Assembly: GCA_002296525.1 (NCBI GenBank)
Contig: DBIA01000006.1
Location: forward strand, 1-24,653
Origin: Candidatus Neomicrothrix sp. UBA814
GTDB taxonomy: Bacteria; Actinomycetota; Acidimicrobiia; Acidimicrobiales; Poriferisodalaceae
Reading direction: 5' to 3'
Length of the DNA: 24,653 bases
Shown: one piece after another, positions 1 to 7,619 of the stretch
How positions within the stretch are numbered: the stretch's first letter is position 1
Layout: every line of letters starts with the position of its first letter
The notes under the pieces: generated by a model
The model's input: the letters and a program-made list of their open reading frames with translations, nothing else
What the model was told of the DNA's origin: nothing
Database searches by the model: none
Made by a program: the position numbers and the translations under genes

Positions 1-567
1 CAGAAAAAGCAGCTACCCCTTGATGGGTTCGTCCTAACGGAGCACCGACAGTTCGACGCAGACTCTGACTATCGCGAATTAGAAGACGAGTATGGCCTAG
101 CAATCATGAAGGCCAGCGAAGTTGAGACTGACTACGGCCATGTGCTGGTCTTCGGCGTGAACGAAGACCTATTAGCCGCCATAGATTTTACCGATGTCCG
201 CCTACCTATAGAGGTAGTACTCGACGAAAGCCGAAAGACGGGTGCCTTCGCAGCACCTTGTCATCCAGGTCGAAAACGGGTTGGGTTATTTGCCCATTAC
301 GAGGATCGTGGTGTCGTGGACGGCATCGATACGGTCGAAGTACTCAATGGTGGATCAATTCCTGGAGAGGACGAATTGTCGCTGAATATGGCGGAAAAAC
401 TTGGTTACCGCGGCTTTGGAGGCAGCGACAGCCATGTAGTAAGTCGAATCGGATTCTGCGCTACCGATTTCCCAAACCAGCAGATACTCGACATGGAAAC
501 TCTGGTTGACGCCCTATACGGAGGCAATTTCAGTCCGATATCGATGCGGCCAGACACCGGCAATTAG
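1..567 (+). CDS. PHP-domain metal-dependent phosphoesterase, 5' truncated by window edge
   Basis: The reading frame is open from base 1, so the gene starts outside the window; the first internal ATG is at 106. About 188 C-terminal residues are present. PHP hallmarks visible in order: LTEHRQFD, with a metal-binding His; an E-rich segment ending GHVLVFG, typical of the PHP core; APCHPGR; and GGSDSHV near the C terminus, which supplies the last Asp/His metal ligands. PHP proteins are metal-dependent phosphoesterases acting on phosphorylated small molecules or nucleic acids. The substrate cannot be inferred here. It converges on the next gene and the two stop codons share bases 565-566. Confidence 0.8.
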   Translation, partial: QKKQLPLDGFVLTEHRQFDADSDYRELEDEYGLAIMKASEVETDYGHVLVFGVNEDLLAAIDFTDVRLPIEVVLDESRKTGAFAAPCHPGRKRVGLFAHYEDRGVVDGIDTVEVLNGGSIPGEDELSLNMAEKLGYRGFGGSDSHVVSRIGFCATDFPNQQILDMETLVDALYGGNFSPISMRPDTGN

Positions 568-1637
568 GCGATTATCCCCGATGTGCGGCTTACTAAGTCG
601 GACAGTTGGACCTCACCAAGGCCACTCAAACTTGTCTGAACTCGCCCACCCCATGGCGCTGTCCATTCTTTAGGAATTTCTCCTCCCGCCAGACCCCATA
701 GCCCTCCCACGGTTGCGCCATTGCAATCGGTATCCCAACCAGCGGCGACTGTATCCCCCACCGCGATACCGAAATCCTCTGCCCCTCGAGCCAAGCCCCA
801 AGCAACCAACGCCAAATTATTGACCGTGTGCACTGGGGACATTCCCTTATACGCATCGTGGATCCGATTTGCGTTGGGACTCGAAACCTCCGACAACCCA
901 AGCATTAAGGCCTTCGCACATTCAGAGTCAGCGGGAAGGAAAGTAACTGCCGCCTCTAGTGCTTGATGGATCTCCATTCCACCGCCTATAAACGCCCCAA
1001 TTACTGCGATAGCTACGGCGCCATAGACACCCTCACCACGGTGGCTTAACGAGGCGTCGCGGGCTGCCATGCTCGCAGCCTGGTCTGGATTACCGGGATT
1101 TACCCATCCATACAAATCCGCGCGTATTTGGGCACCAATCCAATCGTTGTAGGGGTTATCGCTGCACTCCTCGAGGTCCATCGTTGGTTCAGCACCGGAC
1201 GGAAAGCGCATACCAGCGGATGCTAAAAGCTTTGCGTAAGCCTCGCGTTCAGCGGTAAACACCATCGCTCCTGGCAGATATCGAAGCCAGGCCCGACCAA
1301 CATCAGCAGTGGTGAAGTGAGGTCCGTATTCCTCCAATAGAAGAAGCGAAATTACCGTGTAATTGATGTCATCGTCCGGTACCGCCGCACACATCATCTC
1401 TCTACAAGCCTCAGGATGCTCTACGTGGTCATCAACTTCAGGCGCAAATGGTATGTACTCCCGCAACGGCCAAGCCTTGACCCGGTCAAGATAATCCGCA
1501 AGGTTCGCCGGCCCTTTGCGCATCGACATCATTTCGACCGGCTTTCCCAACATACAACCGCTAATTCGGCCGGCCCAGGCCTGAGCAATACGTTTTTGGT
1601 AATCGCCATCAATTCCGATACGCATAGAGGTAATCAT
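564..1637 (-). CDS. ADP-ribosylglycohydrolase (DraG) family protein
   Basis: The protein is about 357 aa. It has the two Asp-rich metal-site blocks of the ADP-ribosylglycohydrolase fold: PDDDINYT near residues 87-94, and GWDTDCNGATVGGLWG near residues 300-315, where DTD supplies the second metal-binding pair. The family removes ADP-ribose from proteins or small molecules using two divalent cations; a protein target is not evident here. Start choice: a TTG at 1649 and ATGs at 1637 and 1625 are in frame. I prefer 1637 because a short CAGG lies just upstream, but the signal is weak. The start codon sits in a perfect 15-base palindrome (1628-1642). It is transcribed divergently from the operon that starts at 1713. 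Confidence 0.82.
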   Translation of the reverse strand: MITSMRIGIDGDYQKRIAQAWAGRISGCMLGKPVEMMSMRKGPANLADYLDRVKAWPLREYIPFAPEVDDHVEHPEACREMMCAAVPDDDINYTVISLLLLEEYGPHFTTADVGRAWLRYLPGAMVFTAEREAYAKLLASAGMRFPSGAEPTMDLEECSDNPYNDWIGAQIRADLYGWVNPGNPDQAASMAARDASLSHRGEGVYGAVAIAVIGAFIGGGMEIHQALEAAVTFLPADSECAKALMLGLSEVSSPNANRIHDAYKGMSPVHTVNNLALVAWGLARGAEDFGIAVGDTVAAGWDTDCNGATVGGLWGLAGGEIPKEWTAPWGGRVQTSLSGLGEVQLSDLVSRTSGIIA

Positions 1638-1642
1638 TACCT
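1628..1642. promoter_or_regulatory. Perfect palindrome over the ADP-ribosylglycohydrolase start codon
   Basis: Arms AGGTAAT and ATTACCT (7 + 7 bases) are separated by one C and cover the preferred ATG at 1635-1637. It could be an operator or a small start-site hairpin. One or two such palindromes are expected by chance in a window this size, so only the position makes it notable. Confidence 0.25.
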
Positions 1643-1712
1643 GATCCAACGAAATTTGTCGTCGAGTGTTACCTTTCGATCTGAAAGACGGTAGTTAGAA
1701 GGTAAAAGCGGA

Positions 1713-2186
1713 GTGGCCCAACCAATGGAGAATGAGAACACGAGACCCGAGCTATCAGCAGTGCGCGAACAATGGGTTGGTGTTGAATTTGACTGGACAA
1801 CCTTTGAGATGTCAGCAGAGAGCATGGTTGCCTGGGCTAAAGCATGTGGTGAGACAGACCCGCGTTTCGTTGATCCAAGTCATAGTGACTTTCAAGCACA
1901 CCCCGGGTTTACAACCCATTGCATGTCCGGAAGAGTGTTTCCAAAAGAGTTCCCTCAAATCGGAGGCGGATTCGGAATCGACGGCGGCAAACGCGTTGAG
2001 GTTCACGCCCCAATTCGCCCGGGAGAAACGTTAACGGCAACAACCACCATCGCTGATATTTTCGAAAAAACAGGCCGCAGCGGAACCATGATCTTCATAG
2101 TTCAGAGGATGGAGTTCCGCAATGACGCAGACCAACTGGTCTCCACAGTGGACTGGAAAATGATCAAAAAGGCTGAGTGGGCATAA
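1713..2186 (+). CDS. MaoC-like hotdog protein with FAS1-like dehydratase N-domain
   Basis: This 157-aa single-hotdog protein resembles the FAS1-like/MaoC N-terminal half found in two-subunit enoyl-CoA hydratases such as the HadAB type. The segment CGETDPRFVDP aligns with the hydratase motif SGDxNPIHxD but has Glu for the catalytic Asp and Phe for His, as expected for a non-catalytic partner subunit. It begins at GTG 1713 after AGAAGG; ATG 1725 is an alternative. Its stop overlaps the next gene's start (TAATG), so the two are probably translationally coupled and form a heterodimer. First gene of the 1713-8375 run. Confidence 0.75.
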   Translation: MAQPMENENTRPELSAVREQWVGVEFDWTTFEMSAESMVAWAKACGETDPRFVDPSHSDFQAHPGFTTHCMSGRVFPKEFPQIGGGFGIDGGKRVEVHAPIRPGETLTATTTIADIFEKTGRSGTMIFIVQRMEFRNDADQLVSTVDWKMIKKAEWA

Positions 2187-2599
2187 TGCAGATAACCAAT
2201 TTCGAAGAGTTAGAAATTGGAGATGACCTACCTGAGGAATCACCAGATGTCTCCATGGCTACAGTGACTGCCTTTTGTCACGCAGCCAAACATGTCTTTG
2301 AGCGCTTCATCGACCATGAAGCCGCAAAAAAGGAGGGATTTCCTGCAGCCATCGTTCCAGGAATAATGAGTCAAGGGCTATTAGCGTCAATGATTCATCG
2401 TTGGGCTCCAGGGAGCACGATTTTGGAAATTGACACCGTGTTTCGAGGGTCGCTCCTCGTTGATTCCAAGATAACTATGACCGGAGCAGTTACCGATATA
2501 GATGAGGATGAGCGGACAGTCGAGCTCGATCTCGCAATAGTCGCCGAAGACGGGCGAACTGGCGTGATCGGCACCGCTCAAGTACAAGTCGTCTCGTAA
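2186..2599 (+). CDS. MaoC-like hotdog protein, second subunit
   Basis: This 137-aa protein begins at ATG 2186, overlapping the previous stop by one base. It is a hotdog-fold MaoC relative: the helix-loop region around residues 31-60 contains HVFERFIDHEAAKKEGFP followed by IVPGIMSQG, matching the family's A..GFP..IxHG block. In the usual alignment, the catalytic Asp and His of SGDxNPIHxD are His and Phe here, and the HG of IAHG is PG. The canonical hydratase dyad therefore seems missing from both subunits of the pair. Likely partner of the upstream gene in acyl-CoA binding or hydration; activity uncertain. Confidence 0.72.
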   Translation: MQITNFEELEIGDDLPEESPDVSMATVTAFCHAAKHVFERFIDHEAAKKEGFPAAIVPGIMSQGLLASMIHRWAPGSTILEIDTVFRGSLLVDSKITMTGAVTDIDEDERTVELDLAIVAEDGRTGVIGTAQVQVVS

Positions 2600-2618
2600 G
2601 GCAGAAGGAAATAACACT

Positions 2619-3272
2619 ATGACCCTTGAGCTCAGCGCTGATGAGGTTTTAACCACAACGCGGTCGGTGCGGCGACGCCTCGATTTAGAGAAGGAAGTCA
2701 GCCCTGAGATTCTGAGGGAGTGTTTAAATATTGCCTTACAGGCTCCGACTGGGTCCCTCAGACAAGACTGGCACTTCGTGGTCTCGACTGACAGAGACCA
2801 GTGCCGTGAAGTTGGAACTATCTACCAAGAAGTCTGGACAAAGATGGTTACAGACGATTACCTCAACGCCTCGGCATCGAGACAGGGAGAGAAGGGTGAC
2901 CAAGCGTCCTGGCTCAACATGATGGGCTCAGCTCGCCACCTCGCTGAAACTTTTCCCGAGGTACCCGCGATTTTCGTCCCGTGTATCTCGGGACGACTCG
3001 AGGGCGCCGACGCCATGACGCAGGCGGTCAAATGGGGTTCGGTCATCCAGGCAGCGTGGAGTTTCATGCTTGCAGCTCGAAATCGTGGGCTTGGCACCTG
3101 TTGGACAACGGTTCACCTTCAACGTGAAGAAGACGTCGCTGACATCCTCGGAATACCATTCGCGAGCATCCAACAGGTTGCTTTAAGTCCAGTCGCTCAC
3201 ACGATAGGTACGAGCTTTAAATCCGGCAGGAGAAAGCCAAGCGCCGAATTCGTTCATTTTAACGGTTGGTAA
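2619..3272 (+). CDS. Nitroreductase-family FMN oxidoreductase
   Basis: This 217-aa flavoprotein has the nitroreductase signature: TTRSVRRRLD at residues 12-21 (FMN phosphate-binding arginines), ALQAPTGSLRQDWHFVV near residues 38-54, and RNRGLGTCWTT near residue 155 in the C-terminal FMN/dimer region. The family reduces nitro compounds, quinones or enones with NAD(P)H, usually as a homodimer. A clear AGAAGGAAA ribosome site precedes ATG 2619. The next gene starts one base after the stop, so the two are co-transcribed. In this operon it may act on an unsaturated or nitro-bearing acid intermediate (inference). Confidence 0.85.
   Translation: MTLELSADEVLTTTRSVRRRLDLEKEVSPEILRECLNIALQAPTGSLRQDWHFVVSTDRDQCREVGTIYQEVWTKMVTDDYLNASASRQGEKGDQASWLNMMGSARHLAETFPEVPAIFVPCISGRLEGADAMTQAVKWGSVIQAAWSFMLAARNRGLGTCWTTVHLQREEDVADILGIPFASIQQVALSPVAHTIGTSFKSGRRKPSAEFVHFNGW
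2770..2805 (+). other. Bulged 12-bp stem-loop inside the nitroreductase gene
   Basis: GGCACT (2770-2775), a 4-base bulge, GGTCTC (2780-2785), an 8-base loop, then GAGACC directly followed by AGTGCC (2794-2805). Both arms pair perfectly. No accompanying TGA or T-run is present, so no known element is identified. It may be coincidental. Confidence 0.3.
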
Positions 3273-3273
3273 A

Positions 3274-4485
3274 ATGGAAGGTTCCAACACCGTCGCAGGT
3301 GAAATGCGTCAATGGGTTGAGGACCACTGGGACCCATCCGGCGATCTTGTATCTTGGCGAACACAGTTGGCCCAAAGTGGCTGGGGTACGCCATCTTGGC
3401 CCAAAAAATGGTTCGGGCGCGAGCTTCCTGTATCCACCGAAAGGATAAGTAGAGAGGTTCTCTACGAAGCACAGGCAGTCGGCATGGCCTCCGGTGTGAG
3501 TATGTATCTTGTAGCGCCCACTTTGTTGGAGTGGGGAACAGATACTCAGTTGCAGCAGTTTCTGCTTCCGATCTTGACTGGTCAACACAAGTGGTGCCAA
3601 CTGTTCAGCGAGCCCGGGGCTGGGTCTGATTTAGCGAGCCTTTCGACGCGCGCCGAGCGGGACGGCGACGAATGGGTGATCTCCGGCCAAAAGGTTTGGA
3701 ACTCCGGCGCCCAAAAGGCCGACTACGGCATCTTGCTCGCCCGCACGGATTTCAGCGGCTCGAAACATCAGGGAATCTCGTGTTTCTTAATCCCAATGAA
3801 ACAGGCCGCAATTGAAGTTCGACCTTTGCACCAAATGAATGGACATTCATCCTTCAACGAAGTCTTCTTCAACGAAGCGCGTGTCCCGCATGGCAATCTA
3901 ATTGCCTCGCAGGGTGAGGGGTGGCGTGTCGCTCTGACCACTCTGGCTCACGAACGAAGTGCCGTGGCCACTCCGCGACCGAAATTCCCATCAAGCACCA
4001 CCCCATTGGTGCTTGCAGCAAAGTCTGAGGCAGACGAATATTTCGCTACCTACAGCTGGTATCCGCAACGTGCTGGCCGGCCGCGTCTTGTGGAGCCACA
4101 GGCTCGGCTTTTTGGGAAGACTCAAATCCCTCAAGTGCGCCAAATGGTCGCTGAAATTGAGGCACTTCAGCGAACTTCGTCATGGACTACCCAACGAGCA
4201 AGCGCTGCACGTTCAGCGGGTCGCGTACCAGGTCCTGAGGGTTCTGTAGCAAAACTTAATATGAGTGTCACCGCCCAAAGGAGCTCTGCCGCCCACTCCA
4301 CGATCCTAGGAGCGACCGGAATGCTAAGTGGTAATAGCGTTTCACCCCACGAGCTGCTTGCGGAGGTTTTGGTCTCAACGCCCGCTCAGTCCATTGCCGG
4401 CGGGACCGATGAGATTCAAAAGAACATCCTTGCTGAGCGGGTTTTGGGCTTGCCGAAAGAACCCAGCCCGCCCAACAAAGAATAA
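3274..4485 (+). CDS. Acyl-CoA dehydrogenase
   Basis: This is a full-length 403-aa acyl-CoA dehydrogenase. Visible blocks: CQLFSEPGAGSDLASL (substrate/FAD loop, near residues 108-123), WVISGQKVWNSGAQKADY (FAD-binding beta domain), a C-terminal helical domain, and SIAGGTDEIQKNILAERVLGLP (FAD-binding and dimer motif). In the C-terminal motif the position that is Glu (YEGT) in medium-chain enzymes is Gly (AGGT). This is common in actinobacterial FadE paralogues, whose catalytic base lies elsewhere. It oxidises an acyl-CoA to the 2-enoyl-CoA, passing electrons to ETF. Starts 1 bp after the nitroreductase stop. Substrate unknown. Confidence 0.9.
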   Translation: MEGSNTVAGEMRQWVEDHWDPSGDLVSWRTQLAQSGWGTPSWPKKWFGRELPVSTERISREVLYEAQAVGMASGVSMYLVAPTLLEWGTDTQLQQFLLPILTGQHKWCQLFSEPGAGSDLASLSTRAERDGDEWVISGQKVWNSGAQKADYGILLARTDFSGSKHQGISCFLIPMKQAAIEVRPLHQMNGHSSFNEVFFNEARVPHGNLIASQGEGWRVALTTLAHERSAVATPRPKFPSSTTPLVLAAKSEADEYFATYSWYPQRAGRPRLVEPQARLFGKTQIPQVRQMVAEIEALQRTSSWTTQRASAARSAGRVPGPEGSVAKLNMSVTAQRSSAAHSTILGATGMLSGNSVSPHELLAEVLVSTPAQSIAGGTDEIQKNILAERVLGLPKEPSPPNKE

Positions 4486-4524
4486 GGTAGGGAATAGCCC
4501 CTTAGGTCAAAAGGTTGGATCGCT

Positions 4525-4965
4525 ATGGAATCACAAACGCTCTCTTCAAACGTCAACTGGATTCAGTTTCCGGGTTTTCCTGGTCTCTACTACAACGTCT
4601 TAGATGTTGACCCCGAGGATCGCTTCGTCCAGTTACTAATGAAGTTTGAGGCCGGGGTGAAGTGCATTCCACACCGCCATATAGGACCCGTCCAGACATT
4701 AGTTTTAGAAGGCGAACACCAGATTTTTGCGATTGACGACCCTTCAGAACCCACTGACCGGCGCGTTGCAGGCACTTATTCGACTCACACTGGTGATGAG
4801 TCCCACATCGAGGGTGGCGGGGCCGAGGGCGCGGTCATTCTGCTGTCAATGGAAGCAAAGAATGGTCAAATCTGGGAAACGTATAACGAACAGATGCAAG
4901 TAGACCGGGTGTCCATGCCAGCTGATTTTAGGCGTGGCCTCCGCAAGCAAGCCACTCAAGATTAA
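4525..4965 (+). CDS. Cupin-domain protein (ChrR/acetophenone-dioxygenase-like cupin)
   Basis: This 146-aa single cupin has the first cupin motif at IPHRHIGPVQTLVLEGEH, with His50 and His52 and an acidic residue at Glu62 as probable metal ligands. A second motif region includes His88, His94 and IEGG. The layout resembles the ChrR-type or 2,4'-dihydroxyacetophenone-dioxygenase-like cupins. It could be a small metal-dependent dioxygenase, isomerase or sensor; nothing fixes which. It lies in the same operon, about 40 bases after the dehydrogenase, with AAGG about 10 bases upstream of ATG 4525. Confidence 0.72.
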   Translation: MESQTLSSNVNWIQFPGFPGLYYNVLDVDPEDRFVQLLMKFEAGVKCIPHRHIGPVQTLVLEGEHQIFAIDDPSEPTDRRVAGTYSTHTGDESHIEGGGAEGAVILLSMEAKNGQIWETYNEQMQVDRVSMPADFRRGLRKQATQD

Positions 4966-4971
4966 AGCGCT

Positions 4972-5865
4972 GTGTCAATTGATGATGAAGCCTTAGTACG
5001 ACGCTTCGCTCGAGCAGCTGAGCCACTCCATTCCTGTGGCTATTACGCTCAAGAGATTACTCAGTTCACCGACTTGGGCTACAGGGGATGGTGGCACGCG
5101 TACTTCGCATATCGGTCCGCACCGTTAGGCGCGGCCTCAGCGGCAGAAGTCACTGACACTTTCTATAATTTCGCCCCACGAATGGTGGAACGAGCGGTAC
5201 CTAACTGCTGGAGTATTCTCGATCCCCAGGAGACGCGAGGCAAGCACCTTGAGTTCCTCGAAGCCGCACTTGGTCGCATATTCGACAGCTTCAGCTTTCC
5301 AACCTCGCTGGACCCTTTAGTTGACGCCTTGGCAGGCATTCTTCCGAGCTTAAACACCGAAGGAAGGCCGCTGTTTTGCGCATGGGCGGACGAGCCGTGG
5401 CCCGACAGCCCACTACTGGGATTGTGGCACGCAAGCACGTTGTTGAGAGAGTACCGATTCGATGCACACAATCAGGCGCTCCGCACAGCGGATATCTCCG
5501 GGTTGGGCTGCCATTTGCTGATGGTTGCCGATGGAAGAGGAAGCCCTGAAGTGATCCAAAAAATCAGAGGATGGACCCAAGAGGAATGGGAAAACGAAGC
5601 TATGTACTTGAAGAAACGGGGTTGGCTGGACTCTTCGATGCGTTACACCGACGTCGGGCGCTCCCAGAGGAAGCTAATCGAAGCAAACACCGACAGAGGA
5701 TGCCTCGAACTTTGCACGGCCTTGGATAAAACGACGGTCACGAATTCGCTTCTCGCTCTTGAGGCTGCCGCTCAATACTTGATTGAGTCCGGCGTGGTGC
5801 CCGGACGTTGGCCACCGGCTCATTTAGGCAATTTAGATCCCTCTTCGGAGCAAGATTACCGATAG
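4972..5865 (+). CDS. SCO6745-family protein with winged-helix-like C-terminal domain
   Basis: This 297-aa protein matches the actinobacterial SCO6745 family: an N-terminal helical region rich in Trp/Tyr (GYRGWWHAYFAYRSAPLG, residues 31-48, then AEVTDTFYNFAPRMVERAVP), and a C-terminal MarR-like stretch (GWTQEEWENEAMYLKKRGWLD, ending in IEANTD). The function is not established; the C-terminal part suggests DNA or ligand binding. It starts at GTG 4972, four bases after the cupin stop region, with no clear ribosome site, so coupling is likely. It may be a sensor or regulator of the surrounding catabolic genes (inference). Confidence 0.7.
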   Translation: MSIDDEALVRRFARAAEPLHSCGYYAQEITQFTDLGYRGWWHAYFAYRSAPLGAASAAEVTDTFYNFAPRMVERAVPNCWSILDPQETRGKHLEFLEAALGRIFDSFSFPTSLDPLVDALAGILPSLNTEGRPLFCAWADEPWPDSPLLGLWHASTLLREYRFDAHNQALRTADISGLGCHLLMVADGRGSPEVIQKIRGWTQEEWENEAMYLKKRGWLDSSMRYTDVGRSQRKLIEANTDRGCLELCTALDKTTVTNSLLALEAAAQYLIESGVVPGRWPPAHLGNLDPSSEQDYR

Positions 5866-5891
5866 CTTGGGTTCAGTTTTCGAGACGAGTG

Positions 5892-7610
5892 GTGACCGAG
5901 TTGACCCAAAATTCGCTTAACCCAAGTGAGGCTCACGACCCCAAGCGGTCTGATTTCGTGCGAGAACAAGTTGCCGAGGATCTCGACGCTGGCCGATTTA
6001 GCCGCGGCGTCCAAACACGCTTCCCACCTGAACCTAACGGTTATCTGCACATCGGCCACGCAAAGGCGATTGTGCTTGACTTTTCGATTGCACAAGAAAA
6101 CGGCGGCATATGCATGCTGCGATTCGACGACACAAACCCCACCACTGAAGACCAACGGTACGTCGACGCAATTGTTGAGGACGTCCGGTGGCTGGGCTAT
6201 AACCCGGACTCGATTAATTACGCTTCGGATTACTTTCAGCAGCTGTATGAGTGGGCCGAACTTCTAATCTCAAAGGGCCTTGCGTATGTTGATGATCAGT
6301 CCGCTGAGCAAATAGCTGACCAACGCGGCGGGTTTGGGCGCCCGGGTGTCGAAAGTCCCTATAGAAACAGGGGCCCCAATGAAAATCTTGAGCTGTTTCG
6401 AGAAATGAGGGACGGCATGCATTCGGAAGGATCACGCGTCCTTCGTGCAAAAATCGACATGCAGAACGAGAACATGCAACTCAGGGATCCCGTGATGTAC
6501 AGGATCCGGGACGTACATCACTATCGAACCGAAGATACTTGGAAGATATACCCAAGCTACGACTGGGCGCATGGCCAAGGTGACGCAATTGAAGGGGTGA
6601 CACACTCGCTTTGCAGTCTTGAGTTTTCTGACAACCGTGCTTTGTACGAATGGTATTTGCAGCAGCTGCCTCTGGAGGGCGAGGCCCCTTATCAAACAGA
6701 ATTTGCAAGATTGGAACTTACGTACACAGTTACGTCTAAACGACGCCTTAAGCAGCTCGTCGAAGATGGGCATGTCACTGGGTGGGACGACCCTCGGCTC
6801 CCAACATTACGAGCTCTTAGACGCCGCGGATATCCAGCGAGTGCAATACGCGAATTTTGTATGTTTATAGGCGTGTCTCGAACCAATTCGCGACATGACA
6901 TCGAACTCCTAGAATCTTTTGTTCGCACCGAACTCAACCAGACGGCTCAGCGTCGAATGGCGGTTTTGCGTCCCCTCAAACTTGTAATTACGAACTGGCC
7001 TGAGGACGAGAATGGGCAGCCTGTCGTCGAAATGCGCACTTTGGTAAACAATCCGGAGAATGACGCCGACGGAACACGAGAGGTGCCCTTCAGTCGCGAA
7101 CTGTGGATTGAACAAGACGACTTTCGGATGGAACCACCTCCAAAATATTTCAGACTTTCGCCGGGCACCGAAGTTCGATTACGCGGCGGCTACCTAGTGA
7201 CCTGCACTGGAGCCATTTGCGACGAGGCGGGCAATCCAGTCGAGGTTCACTGCACATACGACCCGCAGACTGCGGGCGGCTCGGCACCAGACGGCCGTAA
7301 GGTCAAATCAACTATCCATTGGGTAGACGCCGGCCACGCAATAGACGGCTCAGTTGCCCTATACGACCGGTTGTTCAAGGAAAAGCTTCCAGGCGAAACC
7401 ACAGGTAATCCAATTGATGACTTACATCAAGACTCTGTCGAGGTACTCCGTGATTGCAAGCTGGAACAATCGCTTTGCGATGCCACGCCTAATGAGGTTG
7501 TTCAGTTCGAGCGACTCGGTTATTTCGCTGCGGACTCCGAATTAGAGGGCCATTTTCATCGCACTGTGGGACTGCGTGATGAGTGGGCTCGACTACAGAA
7601 ACAAAAGTAA
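5892..7610 (+). CDS. glnS: Glutaminyl-tRNA synthetase
   Basis: This 572-aa class Ic synthetase charges tRNA-Gln directly. Visible motifs: PPEPNGYLHIGHAK with HIGH at residues 53-56; DDTNP typical of GlnRS/GluRS; and the KMSKS-type loop VTSKRRLKQLV at residues 280-290 in the GlnRS form. These are followed by GWDDPRLPTLRALRRRG and a full C-terminal beta-barrel anticodon domain. Length is close to the usual 550-570. I chose GTG 5892 because the longer frame (from 5808) would overlap the previous gene by 58 bases and adds no conserved sequence. It lies within a catabolic operon, 26 bases after the SCO6745-family gene. Most actinobacteria lack GlnRS and use the GatCAB route, so this gene is notable. 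Confidence 0.93.
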   Translation: MTELTQNSLNPSEAHDPKRSDFVREQVAEDLDAGRFSRGVQTRFPPEPNGYLHIGHAKAIVLDFSIAQENGGICMLRFDDTNPTTEDQRYVDAIVEDVRWLGYNPDSINYASDYFQQLYEWAELLISKGLAYVDDQSAEQIADQRGGFGRPGVESPYRNRGPNENLELFREMRDGMHSEGSRVLRAKIDMQNENMQLRDPVMYRIRDVHHYRTEDTWKIYPSYDWAHGQGDAIEGVTHSLCSLEFSDNRALYEWYLQQLPLEGEAPYQTEFARLELTYTVTSKRRLKQLVEDGHVTGWDDPRLPTLRALRRRGYPASAIREFCMFIGVSRTNSRHDIELLESFVRTELNQTAQRRMAVLRPLKLVITNWPEDENGQPVVEMRTLVNNPENDADGTREVPFSRELWIEQDDFRMEPPPKYFRLSPGTEVRLRGGYLVTCTGAICDEAGNPVEVHCTYDPQTAGGSAPDGRKVKSTIHWVDAGHAIDGSVALYDRLFKEKLPGETTGNPIDDLHQDSVEVLRDCKLEQSLCDATPNEVVQFERLGYFAADSELEGHFHRTVGLRDEWARLQKQK

Positions 7611-7619
7611 GGCGATATC

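Noticed and set aside
3851..3876. Short direct repeat around CTTCAACGAAG in the acyl-CoA dehydrogenase gene
   Set aside because: It follows from two similar FNE-containing peptide segments; not a mobile or regulatory repeat.
5808..5891. Longer N terminus for glutaminyl-tRNA synthetase
   Set aside because: It would overlap the previous gene by 58 bases and encodes nothing conserved in GlnRS; GTG 5892 is more sensible.
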